Source of the DNA: Paludibacteraceae bacterium
Lineage (GTDB): Bacteria > Bacteroidota > Bacteroidia > Bacteroidales > Paludibacteraceae
Assembly: GCA_024400275.1 (NCBI GenBank)
Contig: JAKSMY010000002.1
Span: 1-64,000 of the forward strand
Length of the DNA: 64,000 bases
Reading direction: 5' to 3'
Shown: positions 42,234 to 51,216 of the stretch, one piece after another
How positions within the stretch are numbered: position 1 is the stretch's first letter
How the letters are laid out: the number at the start of each line of letters is the position of its first letter
Notes under the pieces: generated by a model
Told to the model about the DNA's origin: nothing
Databases searched by the model: none
Seen by the model: the letters and a program-made list of their open reading frames with translations, nothing else
Position numbers and translations under genes: made by a program

Positions 42234-42275
42234 ATCAATTATTAATTATCAATTATCAACTATCAACTATCAATT
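42234..42275 (-). repeat. 7-mer repeat between rarA and hemW (ATCAATT type)
   Basis: About five units (ATCAATT, ATTAATT, ATCAATT, ATCAACT, ATCAACT, ATCAATT) fill the whole 36-base gap and reach into the rarA stop codon: the final GAG AAT TGA of rarA comes from a unit. Confidence 0.85.
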
Positions 42276-43580
42276 CTCCCAAAGGTGTTTCATCCACTCA
42301 GCCATTTTCTGCTCTTGTGGAGAACCTTGCGGTACCCAAAAACGAGTATCTTGGAGTGCGTCCGGCATATATTGCTGATGTACGAAATGATTCGGAAAAT
42401 CGTGGGCATATTGGTAGTTCTCGTGATAGCCCAACTCTTCCATCAGTTTGGTAGAAGCGTTGCGAAGGTGTAAAGGAACGGGCAGATTGCCGGTATTCTC
42501 TACTTCCCGTAAGGCGTTATCAATGGCGAGATAAGCCGAATTGGACTTTTGTGAGGTGGCAAGGTAGATAGTGGCTAAAGCCAACGGAATACGTCCTTCC
42601 GGCCAACCTATTTTGGTTAGCGTATCAAAGCAGGCGTTGGCAACGAGCAACGCATTCGGGTTAGCCAGCCCGATATCTTCGGAAGCCGATATGACGAGTC
42701 TGCGTGCAATGAATTTAGGATCTTCACCTGCCGCCACCATGCGTGCGAGCCAATAGACGGCTGCATCGGGGTCTGAGCCGCGAACAGACTTAATAAATGC
42801 CGAAATAATATCGTAGTGCAATTCTCCGTCTTTATCGTAGGCGACGGGATTTTGTTGCAGTTGTTTGGTAACCGTTTCGTTGTCAATAATCAGTTCAGAT
42901 TGACCGGAATTGACGGCTTGACTGGAAACTAATTCTATTATATTGAGCAGTTTGCGTGCGTCCCCGCCACTATAGCGCAGGATAGCATCCGTTTCCACCA
43001 CGTGTATATTTCGCGATTTGAGGAACTCATCTTCGTTCAGTGCGCGATGTAGCAGTTCGAGCAAGTCCTCTTTGTTAAGAGGCTGTAATACATACACTTG
43101 GCAGCGCGAGAGAAGAGGGTTGATAACTTCGAAAGACGGGTTCTCCGTGGTGGCACCCACGAGTGTGATTGTTCCGTCCTCAACAGCCCCGAGTAGGCTA
43201 TCTTGCTGCGATTTGGAAAAACGGTGTATCTCGTCAATGAACAGAATAGGGCTTGGCAGTTTAGAGGACGCTGCGTTACCGTTTAGAGGCGAGAATAAAT
43301 CATTTTTAGGTAAGGGGCGTTTGGCTTTGTCGATGACATCGCGCACCTCCTTAACGCCGCTTGTGACAGCTGACAGCGTGTAGAAAGGCCGTTTCAATTC
43401 GTGTGCAATGATGCGCGCCAATGTGGTTTTTCCGACACCCGGAGGTCCCCAGAGAATGAAGGACGACAAGTTGCCGCTTTCTATCATTTGACGCAGAATA
43501 GCACCCTCACCAACGAGGTGTTTTTGTCCTATGTATTCACTCAGCGTCTTTGGACGCAATCGCTCGGCTAATGGTAGCAT
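42270..43580 (-). CDS. rarA: Replication-associated recombination protein RarA
   Basis: 436 residues. The clamp-loader-like AAA+ ATPase has Walker A WGPPGVGKTT, Walker B LFIDEIHRFSKSQQD and sensor GATTENPSFEVI, followed by the MgsA C-terminal domain (SAFIKSVRGSDPDAAVYWLARM). It acts at stalled replication forks. Start ATG 43580 (MLPLAERLRPKTLSEYIGQ) is canonical; the longer frame only reads through recN. The start overlaps the recN end by 44 bases. Confidence 0.94.
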   Translation of the reverse strand: MLPLAERLRPKTLSEYIGQKHLVGEGAILRQMIESGNLSSFILWGPPGVGKTTLARIIAHELKRPFYTLSAVTSGVKEVRDVIDKAKRPLPKNDLFSPLNGNAASSKLPSPILFIDEIHRFSKSQQDSLLGAVEDGTITLVGATTENPSFEVINPLLSRCQVYVLQPLNKEDLLELLHRALNEDEFLKSRNIHVVETDAILRYSGGDARKLLNIIELVSSQAVNSGQSELIIDNETVTKQLQQNPVAYDKDGELHYDIISAFIKSVRGSDPDAAVYWLARMVAAGEDPKFIARRLVISASEDIGLANPNALLVANACFDTLTKIGWPEGRIPLALATIYLATSQKSNSAYLAIDNALREVENTGNLPVPLHLRNASTKLMEELGYHENYQYAHDFPNHFVHQQYMPDALQDTRFWVPQGSPQEQKMAEWMKHLWEN

Positions 43581-45093
43581 AGAATTGGTCAATATATTGT
43601 TGTCGTTCGTCAACGGACAGCTGACGAATATGTGTTTCTGTATGGTTGTTTTCGTCCTGTTTATACACAAGGAACTGCGTATCTGCCTGCACGGCAATTT
43701 GCGGGTTATGCGTGATAGCGATAATCTGACGCGAAGAAGCCATCCTGTGCATAATCTTTCCCATTTGTGTTGCCACATCTCCGCTGACACCGGTATCTAT
43801 CTCGTCAAAGATAATGGTAGGCAGTCCATTTGTGGAAGCGATGAGGGCCTTTATACACAGCATAAGGCGGGCTATCTCACCTCCACTGGCTACATCTGCA
43901 ACGCGACGTAAAGACTGGTTGAGGTTGGCAGCGAAAAGGAATTGCACATTGTCTATGCCGGACATGGTAAAGTCCGATAGGGGTTCGATACTGATATCTA
44001 CGTTAGCGTGCTTTATACCCAAGGCAGAAAGATTGCTGATTAGTTGGCTGTTGATGGTTGGTCGTACAGCCTGCCGGCTCAGTGTGAGCGAGTGACCGGC
44101 TTGCCTTAATGCTTCTGTTTTGTTTTTTAGGTCATCTTGCAGTTGGGCTATTTGGTCATCAAAATTGGCTATTTGCTGCATTTGTGTCCCTAATTGGTCA
44201 TGTAAGGCAATCAGTTCATCAATAGTACGTACCTGGTGTTTGCGTAGGAGGGTGTTTAGAAGGTCTAACCGATCCTCCACCTGTTGCAGTCGCTCGGCAT
44301 CGAATTCGAGATTATCGTATTGGTTGTTGAGGTCGCTGATTATATCGTTCAGTTCGATATCCACACTACGAAGGCGGTTCTCCAATTCATCGGAAACATC
44401 GTTTACGTGGCAGGAATGAATGAGCGTAGCTGCCCCTTGCTCATCGTTATTCAGTTTTTCGAGTATGGTTTGCAGATTTTGCTTGATTTCTTCCGTGTGA
44501 CTAAGCCTATACTGCTCTTGTTCTAAATCGTCCAACTCACCGGCTATCAGGTGTGCTTCGTCCAATTGACGGAATTGAAAAGCGATATAATCGGCATCGT
44601 TGCGCGTCTTGGTTGCCAAGTTACGCAGTTGTGTCAGGGCAGATTGGGCATCTATATAGGCAGAATAGGCAGAGTCATAAAGGTTTCTCTCTTTGTCATT
44701 CTGTGCGATGGTATCAACGATAGCGAGCTGAAAGTCATCGTTTTCGATGAGTAGGTTCTCGTGCTGCGAATGAATATCAATCAAGCGGTTTGCCAAGGCT
44801 TTGAGTTCGGTTTGTGTAACCACTTCATCGTTCACAAAGGAACGGCTGCGTCCGCTACGATGAAGTTCACGGCGAATGAGATAGTCACCAAAGTCGGCCT
44901 CTATGATACAACGTTCTTCGCCATCTGTAATAGATTGCATATCGGCTCTACCGCCCATAACGAGGGCTAAAGCACCTAAAATGATACTTTTTCCGGCACC
45001 GGTCTCACCGGTTAATACCGAGAAACCTTCGGTAAAATTGATGTCTATATTACCAATAAGGGCGTAGTTTTGTATGTGTAAGTGCGTCAACAT
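43537..45093 (-). CDS. recN: DNA repair protein RecN
   Basis: 518 residues, slightly short of the usual 550. An SMC-like ATPase: Walker A LTGETGAGKSI near the N terminus, a central coiled coil, and ASGGEIARLMLCIKA with LPTIIFDEIDTGVSGDVA as the C-terminal half. It acts in double-strand break repair. Start and upstream stop overlap as TAATG. The recN-DUF4835 order is common in Bacteroidetes. Confidence 0.95.
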   Translation of the reverse strand: MLTHLHIQNYALIGNIDINFTEGFSVLTGETGAGKSIILGALALVMGGRADMQSITDGEERCIIEADFGDYLIRRELHRSGRSRSFVNDEVVTQTELKALANRLIDIHSQHENLLIENDDFQLAIVDTIAQNDKERNLYDSAYSAYIDAQSALTQLRNLATKTRNDADYIAFQFRQLDEAHLIAGELDDLEQEQYRLSHTEEIKQNLQTILEKLNNDEQGAATLIHSCHVNDVSDELENRLRSVDIELNDIISDLNNQYDNLEFDAERLQQVEDRLDLLNTLLRKHQVRTIDELIALHDQLGTQMQQIANFDDQIAQLQDDLKNKTEALRQAGHSLTLSRQAVRPTINSQLISNLSALGIKHANVDISIEPLSDFTMSGIDNVQFLFAANLNQSLRRVADVASGGEIARLMLCIKALIASTNGLPTIIFDEIDTGVSGDVATQMGKIMHRMASSRQIIAITHNPQIAVQADTQFLVYKQDENNHTETHIRQLSVDERQQYIDQFYATISRAIASKDAE

Positions 45094-46001
45094 TATTTCT
45101 TGTTGATTTTGTCATACTGTTCTTGTCGGGTAGGGTCCACCGCCATGCAAACGTCATATACTTTCTTTTTTTCCTCGTCCGTTCCTTTGGAGAACAGTTG
45201 TACTAGTTCGTCGTTTTTGGCATCCATAAAGGTATAAACGACATAGGTAGCAGGTCGTGCCCGATTGGCTTCGCGGAGTACTTCTATATCTTGTGCAATT
45301 CGTGCTCTTCCGTTAGCCACGTTGTCGCTCATGATGTCTAATCCGAGTCGGTGGTAGGTGTAAATATACTCGCGGAAACCTTGAAAAGCCTGGTCTTGCA
45401 TTTGGTTGATAAGTGCATAACGGTTTTTGTTATTACTCATAGCTTTCCATCCCGCCAATTCGCTATCTCCAATAGAAGCCGATTGCGCTACAGTAACGAT
45501 GTTTTCACACTGTTGGAAATAGGGTTTTCCTCCCATTTTGGAATAGGAGTCGGCATCCATAGCGATGATGTAGTAGCAATAGAAAGCCAGCAGGGAGGAC
45601 AAGTTAGACGTGAACTGATTGGGCTGAAACTCCAAGCGGTCAAATTCCTGATATTGGAACGAGCAGTCGTTGTCCTGCATATTGACAAGTGTAGATTGAT
45701 AGCCGGTTTTATACACAGGTCGGCGACTTTGTACTTGGAACTGGGCAGTGAATAAGCCGTCGGTAGAAACTTGGCTGACAATAATCATAATCGTACATTC
45801 GATACGTTCTTGTTCTGCCACAGTCATATCCGTCCACCGCTGTGTATTGATGAACTCGCGAATAGATTGCTCCAGCGTGGTGAATATCTGCACGTTGGTA
45901 CCTTGTACCTGATCGTGGTTGATGATTACGTTGCAATTCAGTTCCTGTGCCGATAAAACACAGGAAAGCAACAAGAGGCTATAGACTAAAAGTCTTTTCA
46001 T
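45093..46001 (-). CDS. DUF4835 family secreted protein
   Basis: 302 residues, signal peptide MKRLLVYSLLLLSCVLSAQ, then ELNCNVIINHDQVQGTNVQIF and the DRLEFQPNQFTSNLSSLLAFYCYYIIAMDADSYSKMGG block characteristic of DUF4835. The function is unknown; the family is Bacteroidetes-specific and usually encoded just before recN. It overlaps the DUF4831 gene by 23 bases. Confidence 0.9.
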   Translation of the reverse strand: MKRLLVYSLLLLSCVLSAQELNCNVIINHDQVQGTNVQIFTTLEQSIREFINTQRWTDMTVAEQERIECTIMIIVSQVSTDGLFTAQFQVQSRRPVYKTGYQSTLVNMQDNDCSFQYQEFDRLEFQPNQFTSNLSSLLAFYCYYIIAMDADSYSKMGGKPYFQQCENIVTVAQSASIGDSELAGWKAMSNNKNRYALINQMQDQAFQGFREYIYTYHRLGLDIMSDNVANGRARIAQDIEVLREANRARPATYVVYTFMDAKNDELVQLFSKGTDEEKKKVYDVCMAVDPTRQEQYDKINKK

Positions 46002-46770
46002 AGATTGTTTTGTTATTGTATGTGATACGTGTTACGGAACGAAAAACTTCATCTTTGTAAACAGGTTCCGCATTTTTCTTTTTGGGTTGTTCATCTGCCA
46101 AAACGGAGTGTGTGTAGCGGGATATATTGACAACGACGGGCTTTCCGCTGTTGTGGGTTGTATCTACGGGACCTTCCTGCTCGGAGAATTTACACAGTAC
46201 CTGTTGTATGGCTGGCACATTGTCATCTACGTCGATGATAATGACTTTTGTTTTAGGACGAATGATTGTTTTGCCGACAAACATACCGGTGAGGGCTTTT
46301 TCTTGCTTTTTCAGTTCATTGAGTACCAATTCCATCGACTTGCCGTCTGCCGGCATGTGCTCTACGTCTCCCGCCAAGATATTCATTCTTGTTTCGCGGA
46401 TACGATATATCTGTTTTGCCACACTTTCTGCTTTTTTTGCCATATTGGTAGCCAAAAGAGCTTCCTCGTTCAGTGGCAAAGGTTGTGTCCTAACAGTGCG
46501 TTCTTTTTCAGGCTGAGTCTGTGTTCCCTTTGTATTGTCAGTGGTCTTTGTGTTGGCAGGTTTTGGGATTACCTGACTGACGCGGTCTAATTCGTAAGTT
46601 ATGCCATCTTCGGTGACAACATCGGTGGTGCCGAGATAGCGTTCGGAGTACTGATATAGTTCTCCGCGGATATGCTCTACTTCGTTGTAGTAGATTTTAA
46701 ATTTCTTTTCTCCGGCTTGTGCGGTTAAGACCATTAAGCAGCAGATGGCTGCGATAAAGATTTTTTTCAT
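45979..46770 (-). CDS. DUF4831 family secreted protein
   Basis: 263 residues with a signal peptide (IFIAAICCLMVLTAQA). The middle shows LNEEALLATNMAKKAESVAKQIYRIRETRMNILAGDVEHMPADGKSMELVLNEL, the DUF4831 core, in which the RETRMNILAGDVEH stretch is nearly invariant. Function unknown, phylum-specific. A Thr/Lys/Gln-rich linker (about 70-95) precedes it. Confidence 0.85.
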   Translation of the reverse strand: MKKIFIAAICCLMVLTAQAGEKKFKIYYNEVEHIRGELYQYSERYLGTTDVVTEDGITYELDRVSQVIPKPANTKTTDNTKGTQTQPEKERTVRTQPLPLNEEALLATNMAKKAESVAKQIYRIRETRMNILAGDVEHMPADGKSMELVLNELKKQEKALTGMFVGKTIIRPKTKVIIIDVDDNVPAIQQVLCKFSEQEGPVDTTHNSGKPVVVNISRYTHSVLADEQPKKKNAEPVYKDEVFRSVTRITYNNKTIYEKTFSL

Positions 46771-46792
46771 AGGATTAATGTTATAGTTATTT

Positions 46793-47515
46793 TTATTGGT
46801 TCCATATTTTCCATGCTGCTTCGGCTTGTCCGTACAGCATACCCAATCCGTTTAGTATGCGTGTCCCCTGTTGCTTTCCATGTAAGAGAAAGAGTGTTTC
46901 CTCGGGGTTATATACGCAATCGTACAAAAGATGTGCCGAAGAAAGAAAAGAGTAGGGAATATGTGCACAATTATCCGTATTAGGCCACATACCAAGTGGA
47001 GTACAGTTAACGATAACGGTGTGCTGACGGATTATATCTTCGGTCAGGGCATCGTATCCGATTGTTTTCTCTCCCGTATCTTTGTCGGGTGTACGGCTAA
47101 CGTATGTTGTTTCCAGTCCAAGTTGGTTCAGACCGTAGCGTACAGCCTTGGCGGCACCGCCGGTACCTAAAATAAGAGCTTTTTTATCGGTAGGAAGCAA
47201 AACAGGACGAATACTATTCATAAATCCTATGCAGTCGGTGTTAAATCCGATATGGTTCTTATTGACTACATTGACGGCACCTATTTTGCGTGCTGTGTCG
47301 TCTAATCCTTGCAGGTAGGGTATAATGGCTTGCTTGTAGGGTATGGTAACGTTAAATCCGTCTAATTTCTCCAAATAAGGAAGGACCTCTTCTATTTGGT
47401 TGAGTTCGTAGCGTTCGTATTGCGCGTTGATGTTTTCTCGACTGAATTTATCCGAGAAATAGCGTGCGGAGAAGGATTGTGCTACCGGTTTGCCTATTAT
47501 TCCGTAATGTTTCAT
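46793..47515 (-). CDS. aroE: Shikimate dehydrogenase
   Basis: 240 residues, on the short side. It reduces 3-dehydroshikimate to shikimate with NADPH. YGIIGKPVAQSFSARYF is the substrate-binding start, NVTIPYKQ holds the catalytic Lys, HIGFNTDCIGF the catalytic Asp, and LILGTGGAAKAVRYGL the NADP site. A 31-nt repeat lies 16-56 bases upstream of the start, overlapping the end of tilS. Confidence 0.94.
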   Translation of the reverse strand: MKHYGIIGKPVAQSFSARYFSDKFSRENINAQYERYELNQIEEVLPYLEKLDGFNVTIPYKQAIIPYLQGLDDTARKIGAVNVVNKNHIGFNTDCIGFMNSIRPVLLPTDKKALILGTGGAAKAVRYGLNQLGLETTYVSRTPDKDTGEKTIGYDALTEDIIRQHTVIVNCTPLGMWPNTDNCAHIPYSFLSSAHLLYDCVYNPEETLFLLHGKQQGTRILNGLGMLYGQAEAAWKIWNQ

Positions 47516-47521
47516 TGTTGT

Positions 47522-48301
47522 TTAGTGTTTGAGTATAGACCGTTCGCTTCGCTCACTGATGGAGTATGGACTTTCCATCATCCGCACTCGTTCTGCTAAG
47601 GCACAGATATGTTCTATCTCGGCTTTGGACCATTGTTTTAGTTCCTCACGAATAGCATTTCGTTTGTAGGAAGTGTCCGAGTTGGTGCTATCTTCTACCC
47701 AGTCTATGCCACGTATGTCTTTGAGATAGTGGCATATATAGTCGTGTGTGGTGCATAGAAGGGGGCGAATGATGGGTATATTTTTATTTTTGGTACATGG
47801 GTTGGGGGCAGATGGCCTCATGCCGCATAATCCGTTTAGTCCGCAGCCCCGCCGAATATGCATGAGTATAGTCTCTGCCTGGTCGTTTTGGTGGTGTGCC
47901 ACAGCGATGGCATTGCAGCCTGTTTGGTGTGCCAGTTGGTCAAACCACTGGTATCGCAGTTCGCGTGCTGCCGTTTCGACAGATTGGTTCTGCTGTTGGG
48001 CATAGGCTAAGGTATCGAAATGTTGTATATAGAGGGGTATGCCGTCTGCCATCCAATCTTTTTTTATTTTCAGCCGTGCAGCCAAGTCTTTGACTATTTG
48101 TTGCACAAATTGTGTGTCTCTATTGCTTTCTTCTCCTCTCAGGTGAAAATTGCAGTGTGCCACTACGCACGCGTAACCCGCGCGTAATAATATATCGAGT
48201 AAAGCGACGCTATCTGCGCCGCCACTCACACATACCAACACCCGTGATTCGGGTGTTAGTAGGTGATGGTCATTAATGTACTTTTTTATGCGTCTAAGCA
48301 C
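47522..48301 (-). CDS. tilS: tRNA(Ile)-lysidine synthase, C-terminally short
   Basis: 259 residues against about 430 in most relatives. It modifies the CAU anticodon of tRNA-Ile to lysidine. The N-terminal PP-loop domain is intact: SGGADS (26-31), HCNFHLRGEESNRD, VAHHQNDQAETILM, RGCGLNGLCGM and VEDSTN. The C-terminal tRNA-binding domains are absent, and the last 17 residues (SPYSISERSERSILKH) are encoded by a 31-nt repeat. The start is GTG 48301, 7 bases after ppdK. Because TilS is essential in most bacteria, this short form presumably works, as does the naturally short Aquifex enzyme. Confidence 0.88.
   Translation of the reverse strand: MLRRIKKYINDHHLLTPESRVLVCVSGGADSVALLDILLRAGYACVVAHCNFHLRGEESNRDTQFVQQIVKDLAARLKIKKDWMADGIPLYIQHFDTLAYAQQQNQSVETAARELRYQWFDQLAHQTGCNAIAVAHHQNDQAETILMHIRRGCGLNGLCGMRPSAPNPCTKNKNIPIIRPLLCTTHDYICHYLKDIRGIDWVEDSTNSDTSYKRNAIREELKQWSKAEIEHICALAERVRMMESPYSISERSERSILKH
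47531..47571 (-). repeat. 31-nt leader repeat, copy at tilS end / aroE leader
   Basis: One full unit plus the start of the next. Read with aroE, it runs CCATACTCCATCAGTGAGC, then a GCGAA-rich core, GAACGG and TCTATACTC. Same sense as the copies ahead of ppdK and the amylase. Confidence 0.85.
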
Positions 48302-48307
48302 GTATAT

Positions 48308-51037
48308 CTATTTCTCGTCCTCAACGGCAGCTTGAGCAGCGGCGAGTCGTGCGATAGGCACGCGGAAAGGCGAGCAGCTGGCGTAGTTCATACCCACGCG
48401 AGCGCAGAACTTAACCGAACTGGGTTCGCCACCGTGTTCACCGCATATACCGGTGCGAAGAGACGGACGGATAGCACGACCTTTCTCGACTGCCATTTTG
48501 ATAAGTTGTCCTACACCTTTCTGGTCAAGTACTTGGAACGGGTCGGCTTTCAGAATCTTCTTCTCGAGATAAGCGGGCAGGAAGCTGGCTATATCGTCAC
48601 GGCTGTAACCGAAGGTCATCTGTGTCAAGTCGTTGGTACCGAAACTGAAGTATTGAGCCTCTGTAGCGATACGGTCGGCAGTGAGGGCAGCACGAGGAAT
48701 CTCAATCATCGTACCTACCTCGTATTCTACTTCTACACCGTATTCGGCAAATACCTCTTTGGCAACGCGATTGATGATTTCTTTCTGTTGTTTCAACTCA
48801 TAGAGAATACCGATGAGAGGTACCATAATTTCGGGCATTGGGTTCTTGCCTTCTTTTTTCAGTTCGCAAGCAGCGGACATGATGGCGCGTGTTTGCATAG
48901 CTGTAATTTCGGGGAAGGTGATACCTAAACGGCAGCCACGGTGACCGAGCATAGGATTGTTTTCAGCAAGAGAGGCTACACGTTGTTGAATCTCTTGTAC
49001 AGAAACGCCCATTTCCTTAGCCATTTGCTCTTGTCCTGCCAAATCATGAGGAACGAACTCATGCAAAGGAGGATCGAGCAGACGGATATTAACGGGGCAA
49101 CCGTCCATCGCGTCTAATATACCCTTAAAGTCGGCTTTCTGATAGGGCAGCAGTTTAGATAATGCTTTTTCGCGTCCTTCAGCGTCTTTGGCAAGAATCA
49201 TTTCGCGCATGGCGATGATTTTCTTATCGTCGAAGAACATGTGTTCCGTACGAGTAAGACCTATACCTTTGGCACCGAAGTCGCGCGCTACTTGAGCATC
49301 GTGAGGTGTATCGGCATTGGTGCGGACTTGCAGGTGTGTATATTTGTCGCACAGGTCCATGAGGGCTTTGAAGTCACCGCTGAGTTCAGCCGCTTTGGTA
49401 GGAATTTGTCCTGCATATACTTGACCGGTGGAGCCATTCAGGCTGATGTAGTCGCCTTCTTTGTAGGTAACGCCTTCGATGGTAACTGTTTTGGCTTTGT
49501 AGTCCACCAAGATGGCACCGGCACCGGAAACGCAGCATTTACCCATACCACGAGCCACAACGGCAGCGTGCGATGTCATACCGCCACGAGCTGTCAGGAT
49601 ACCTTCGGCAGCCGACATACCGGCAAGGTCTTCGGGGCTGGTTTCGATACGAACCATAACGACTTTATGTCCGTCTTTATGCCAAGCTTGCGCGTCATCA
49701 GCGTGGAAGACTATTTGTCCGCAAGCGGCACCCGGGCTGGCAGGCAGACCTTGTGTGATGACTTTGGCTTTCTTGAGAGCGTCTTTGTCGAAAATGGGGT
49801 GGAGTAACTCATCGAGTTTTTGTGGTTCGCAGCGCATAATGGCTTCTTGCTCGGTGATAACGCCTTCGCGAACGAGGTCCATAGCGATTTTTACCATTGC
49901 CGTACCGGTACGTTTACCGTTACGGGTCTGCAAGAACCACAGTTTACCTTCTTGTACGGTAAATTCCATATCCTGCATATCACGGTAGTGTGCTTGCAGT
50001 TTCTTTTGGATACCATCCAATTCTTTGTATAACTCAGGCATGCACTCTTCCATGGAAGGATATTTAGAGGCGCGTTCTTGTTCGCTGATACCACGCAGAG
50101 CAGCCCAACGGCGGCTACCTTCGAGAGTGATTTGTTGCGGAGTACGAATACCTGCCACAACGTCCTCTCCTTGTGCATTAACGAGGTACTCACCATTGAA
50201 GATGTTTTCGCCGGTAGCGGCATCACGGCTGAAGCAAACGCCCGTGGCAGAGGTTTCGCCCATGTTACCGAATACCATTGCCATTACGCTAACGGCTGTT
50301 CCCCATTCGTCAGGAATACCTTCCATCTTACGGTAAAGGATAGCGCGTTCGTTCATCCAACTGCGGAATACGGCGCAGATAGCACCCCACAATTGCTCAA
50401 TCGGATCGGTTGGGAAGTCGCTACCTGTTTGCTCTTTGATAGCGGTCTTGAAACGTGCAACAAGGAGTTTGAGTTCATCTACATTGAGGTCTTTGTCCAA
50501 ACTAATACCACGAATTTCCTTAACTTCTTCGATAATCTTCTCGAAGGGGTCGATGTCCGTTTTGTTGACGGGTTTCATGCCGAGTACTACGTCGCCGTAC
50601 ATCTGTACGAAACGGCGGTAACTGTCATATACGAAGTGCGGGTTGCCTGTTTTAGCCACCATGCCCTCTGCCACTACATCGTTCAGACCCAAGTTAAGAA
50701 TCGTATCCATCATACCGGGCATAGAAGCGCGTGCGCCGGAGCGAACGCTGACCAGCAGAGGATTTTTGGGATCTCCGAATTTGCAGTTCATCAGGGTTTC
50801 AATATGCTTGACAGCAGCCATCACGTCGTCATTCAGCAACTCCATGATTTTTTCTTGTCCCACTTGGTAGTATTCATTACAAACGTCGGTTGTAATGGTA
50901 AATCCGGGAGGAACGGGCACTCCCACCAAATTCATTTCCGCACAGTTGGCACCTTTGCCGCCTAATTGCTCACGCATCTGTGCATTACCTTCGGCCTTAC
51001 CGTTACCGAAAGTATAAACTCTCTTTTTGTTTTCCAT
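48308..51037 (-). CDS. ppdK: Pyruvate, phosphate dikinase
   Basis: 909 residues, the usual length. It interconverts pyruvate + ATP + Pi and PEP + AMP + PPi. The N-terminal nucleotide-binding domain starts VYTFGNGKAEGNAQMREQLGGKGANCAEM. The swivelling His domain has GGMTSHAAVVARGMGKCCV with the phosphorylated His. The C-terminal PEP domain has the GHRGCRLGI block, SFGTNDLTQMTFG and GICGEHGGEPSSV with the catalytic Cys. It heads the second long minus-strand series. Its leader of about 115 nt carries two 31-nt repeats. Confidence 0.97.
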   Translation of the reverse strand: MENKKRVYTFGNGKAEGNAQMREQLGGKGANCAEMNLVGVPVPPGFTITTDVCNEYYQVGQEKIMELLNDDVMAAVKHIETLMNCKFGDPKNPLLVSVRSGARASMPGMMDTILNLGLNDVVAEGMVAKTGNPHFVYDSYRRFVQMYGDVVLGMKPVNKTDIDPFEKIIEEVKEIRGISLDKDLNVDELKLLVARFKTAIKEQTGSDFPTDPIEQLWGAICAVFRSWMNERAILYRKMEGIPDEWGTAVSVMAMVFGNMGETSATGVCFSRDAATGENIFNGEYLVNAQGEDVVAGIRTPQQITLEGSRRWAALRGISEQERASKYPSMEECMPELYKELDGIQKKLQAHYRDMQDMEFTVQEGKLWFLQTRNGKRTGTAMVKIAMDLVREGVITEQEAIMRCEPQKLDELLHPIFDKDALKKAKVITQGLPASPGAACGQIVFHADDAQAWHKDGHKVVMVRIETSPEDLAGMSAAEGILTARGGMTSHAAVVARGMGKCCVSGAGAILVDYKAKTVTIEGVTYKEGDYISLNGSTGQVYAGQIPTKAAELSGDFKALMDLCDKYTHLQVRTNADTPHDAQVARDFGAKGIGLTRTEHMFFDDKKIIAMREMILAKDAEGREKALSKLLPYQKADFKGILDAMDGCPVNIRLLDPPLHEFVPHDLAGQEQMAKEMGVSVQEIQQRVASLAENNPMLGHRGCRLGITFPEITAMQTRAIMSAACELKKEGKNPMPEIMVPLIGILYELKQQKEIINRVAKEVFAEYGVEVEYEVGTMIEIPRAALTADRIATEAQYFSFGTNDLTQMTFGYSRDDIASFLPAYLEKKILKADPFQVLDQKGVGQLIKMAVEKGRAIRPSLRTGICGEHGGEPSSVKFCARVGMNYASCSPFRVPIARLAAAQAAVEDEK

Positions 51038-51061
51038 AAATTAGTTATTTGTATTATTTTT

Positions 51062-51137
51062 TGTGTATAGATTGTTCTCGTTGTTCACTGATGGAGTATG
51101 GACCGTTCGCGTTGCTCACTGATAGAGTATAGACCGT
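51062..51137 (-). repeat. 31-nt leader repeat, two tandem copies in the ppdK leader
   Basis: Two and a half tandem units between the ppdK promoter and its ATG. Reading with ppdK, each contains TATACTC, CAGTGAGC or CAGTGAAC, and a GAACGGTC-like core. The unit length is 31. Confidence 0.87.
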
Positions 51138-51158
51138 CCTTACTCGAAAAATTCGCTG

Positions 51159-51190
51159 CAAAGATACAAAAAAATTTTGATATATGCAAA
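51159..51190 (-). promoter_or_regulatory. Promoter of ppdK
   Basis: Minus-strand -33 TTTG (51187-51190), 20 bp, -7 TATCTTTG (51159-51166); predicted start near 51152. It is interleaved with the divergent phosphopantetheinyl transferase promoter, so the two may compete. Confidence 0.87.
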
Positions 51191-51206
51191 TAAATTAGTA
51201 ATTTTG
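51176..51206 (+). promoter_or_regulatory. Promoter of the phosphopantetheinyl transferase gene
   Basis: -33 TTTG (51176-51179), 19 bp, -7 TAATTTTG (51199-51206); ATG at 51217. It shares about 15 bp with the ppdK promoter on the other strand. Confidence 0.83.
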
Positions 51207-51216
51207 CACCTGATTT

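Noticed and set aside
42270..43790. Longer rarA frame starting at 43790
   Set aside because: The extra 70 codons lie inside recN and have no RarA character; ATG 43580 gives the canonical N terminus.
51062..51137. 31-nt units as a CRISPR repeat
   Set aside because: Units are directly tandem with no spacers and are found as one or two copies in gene leaders.
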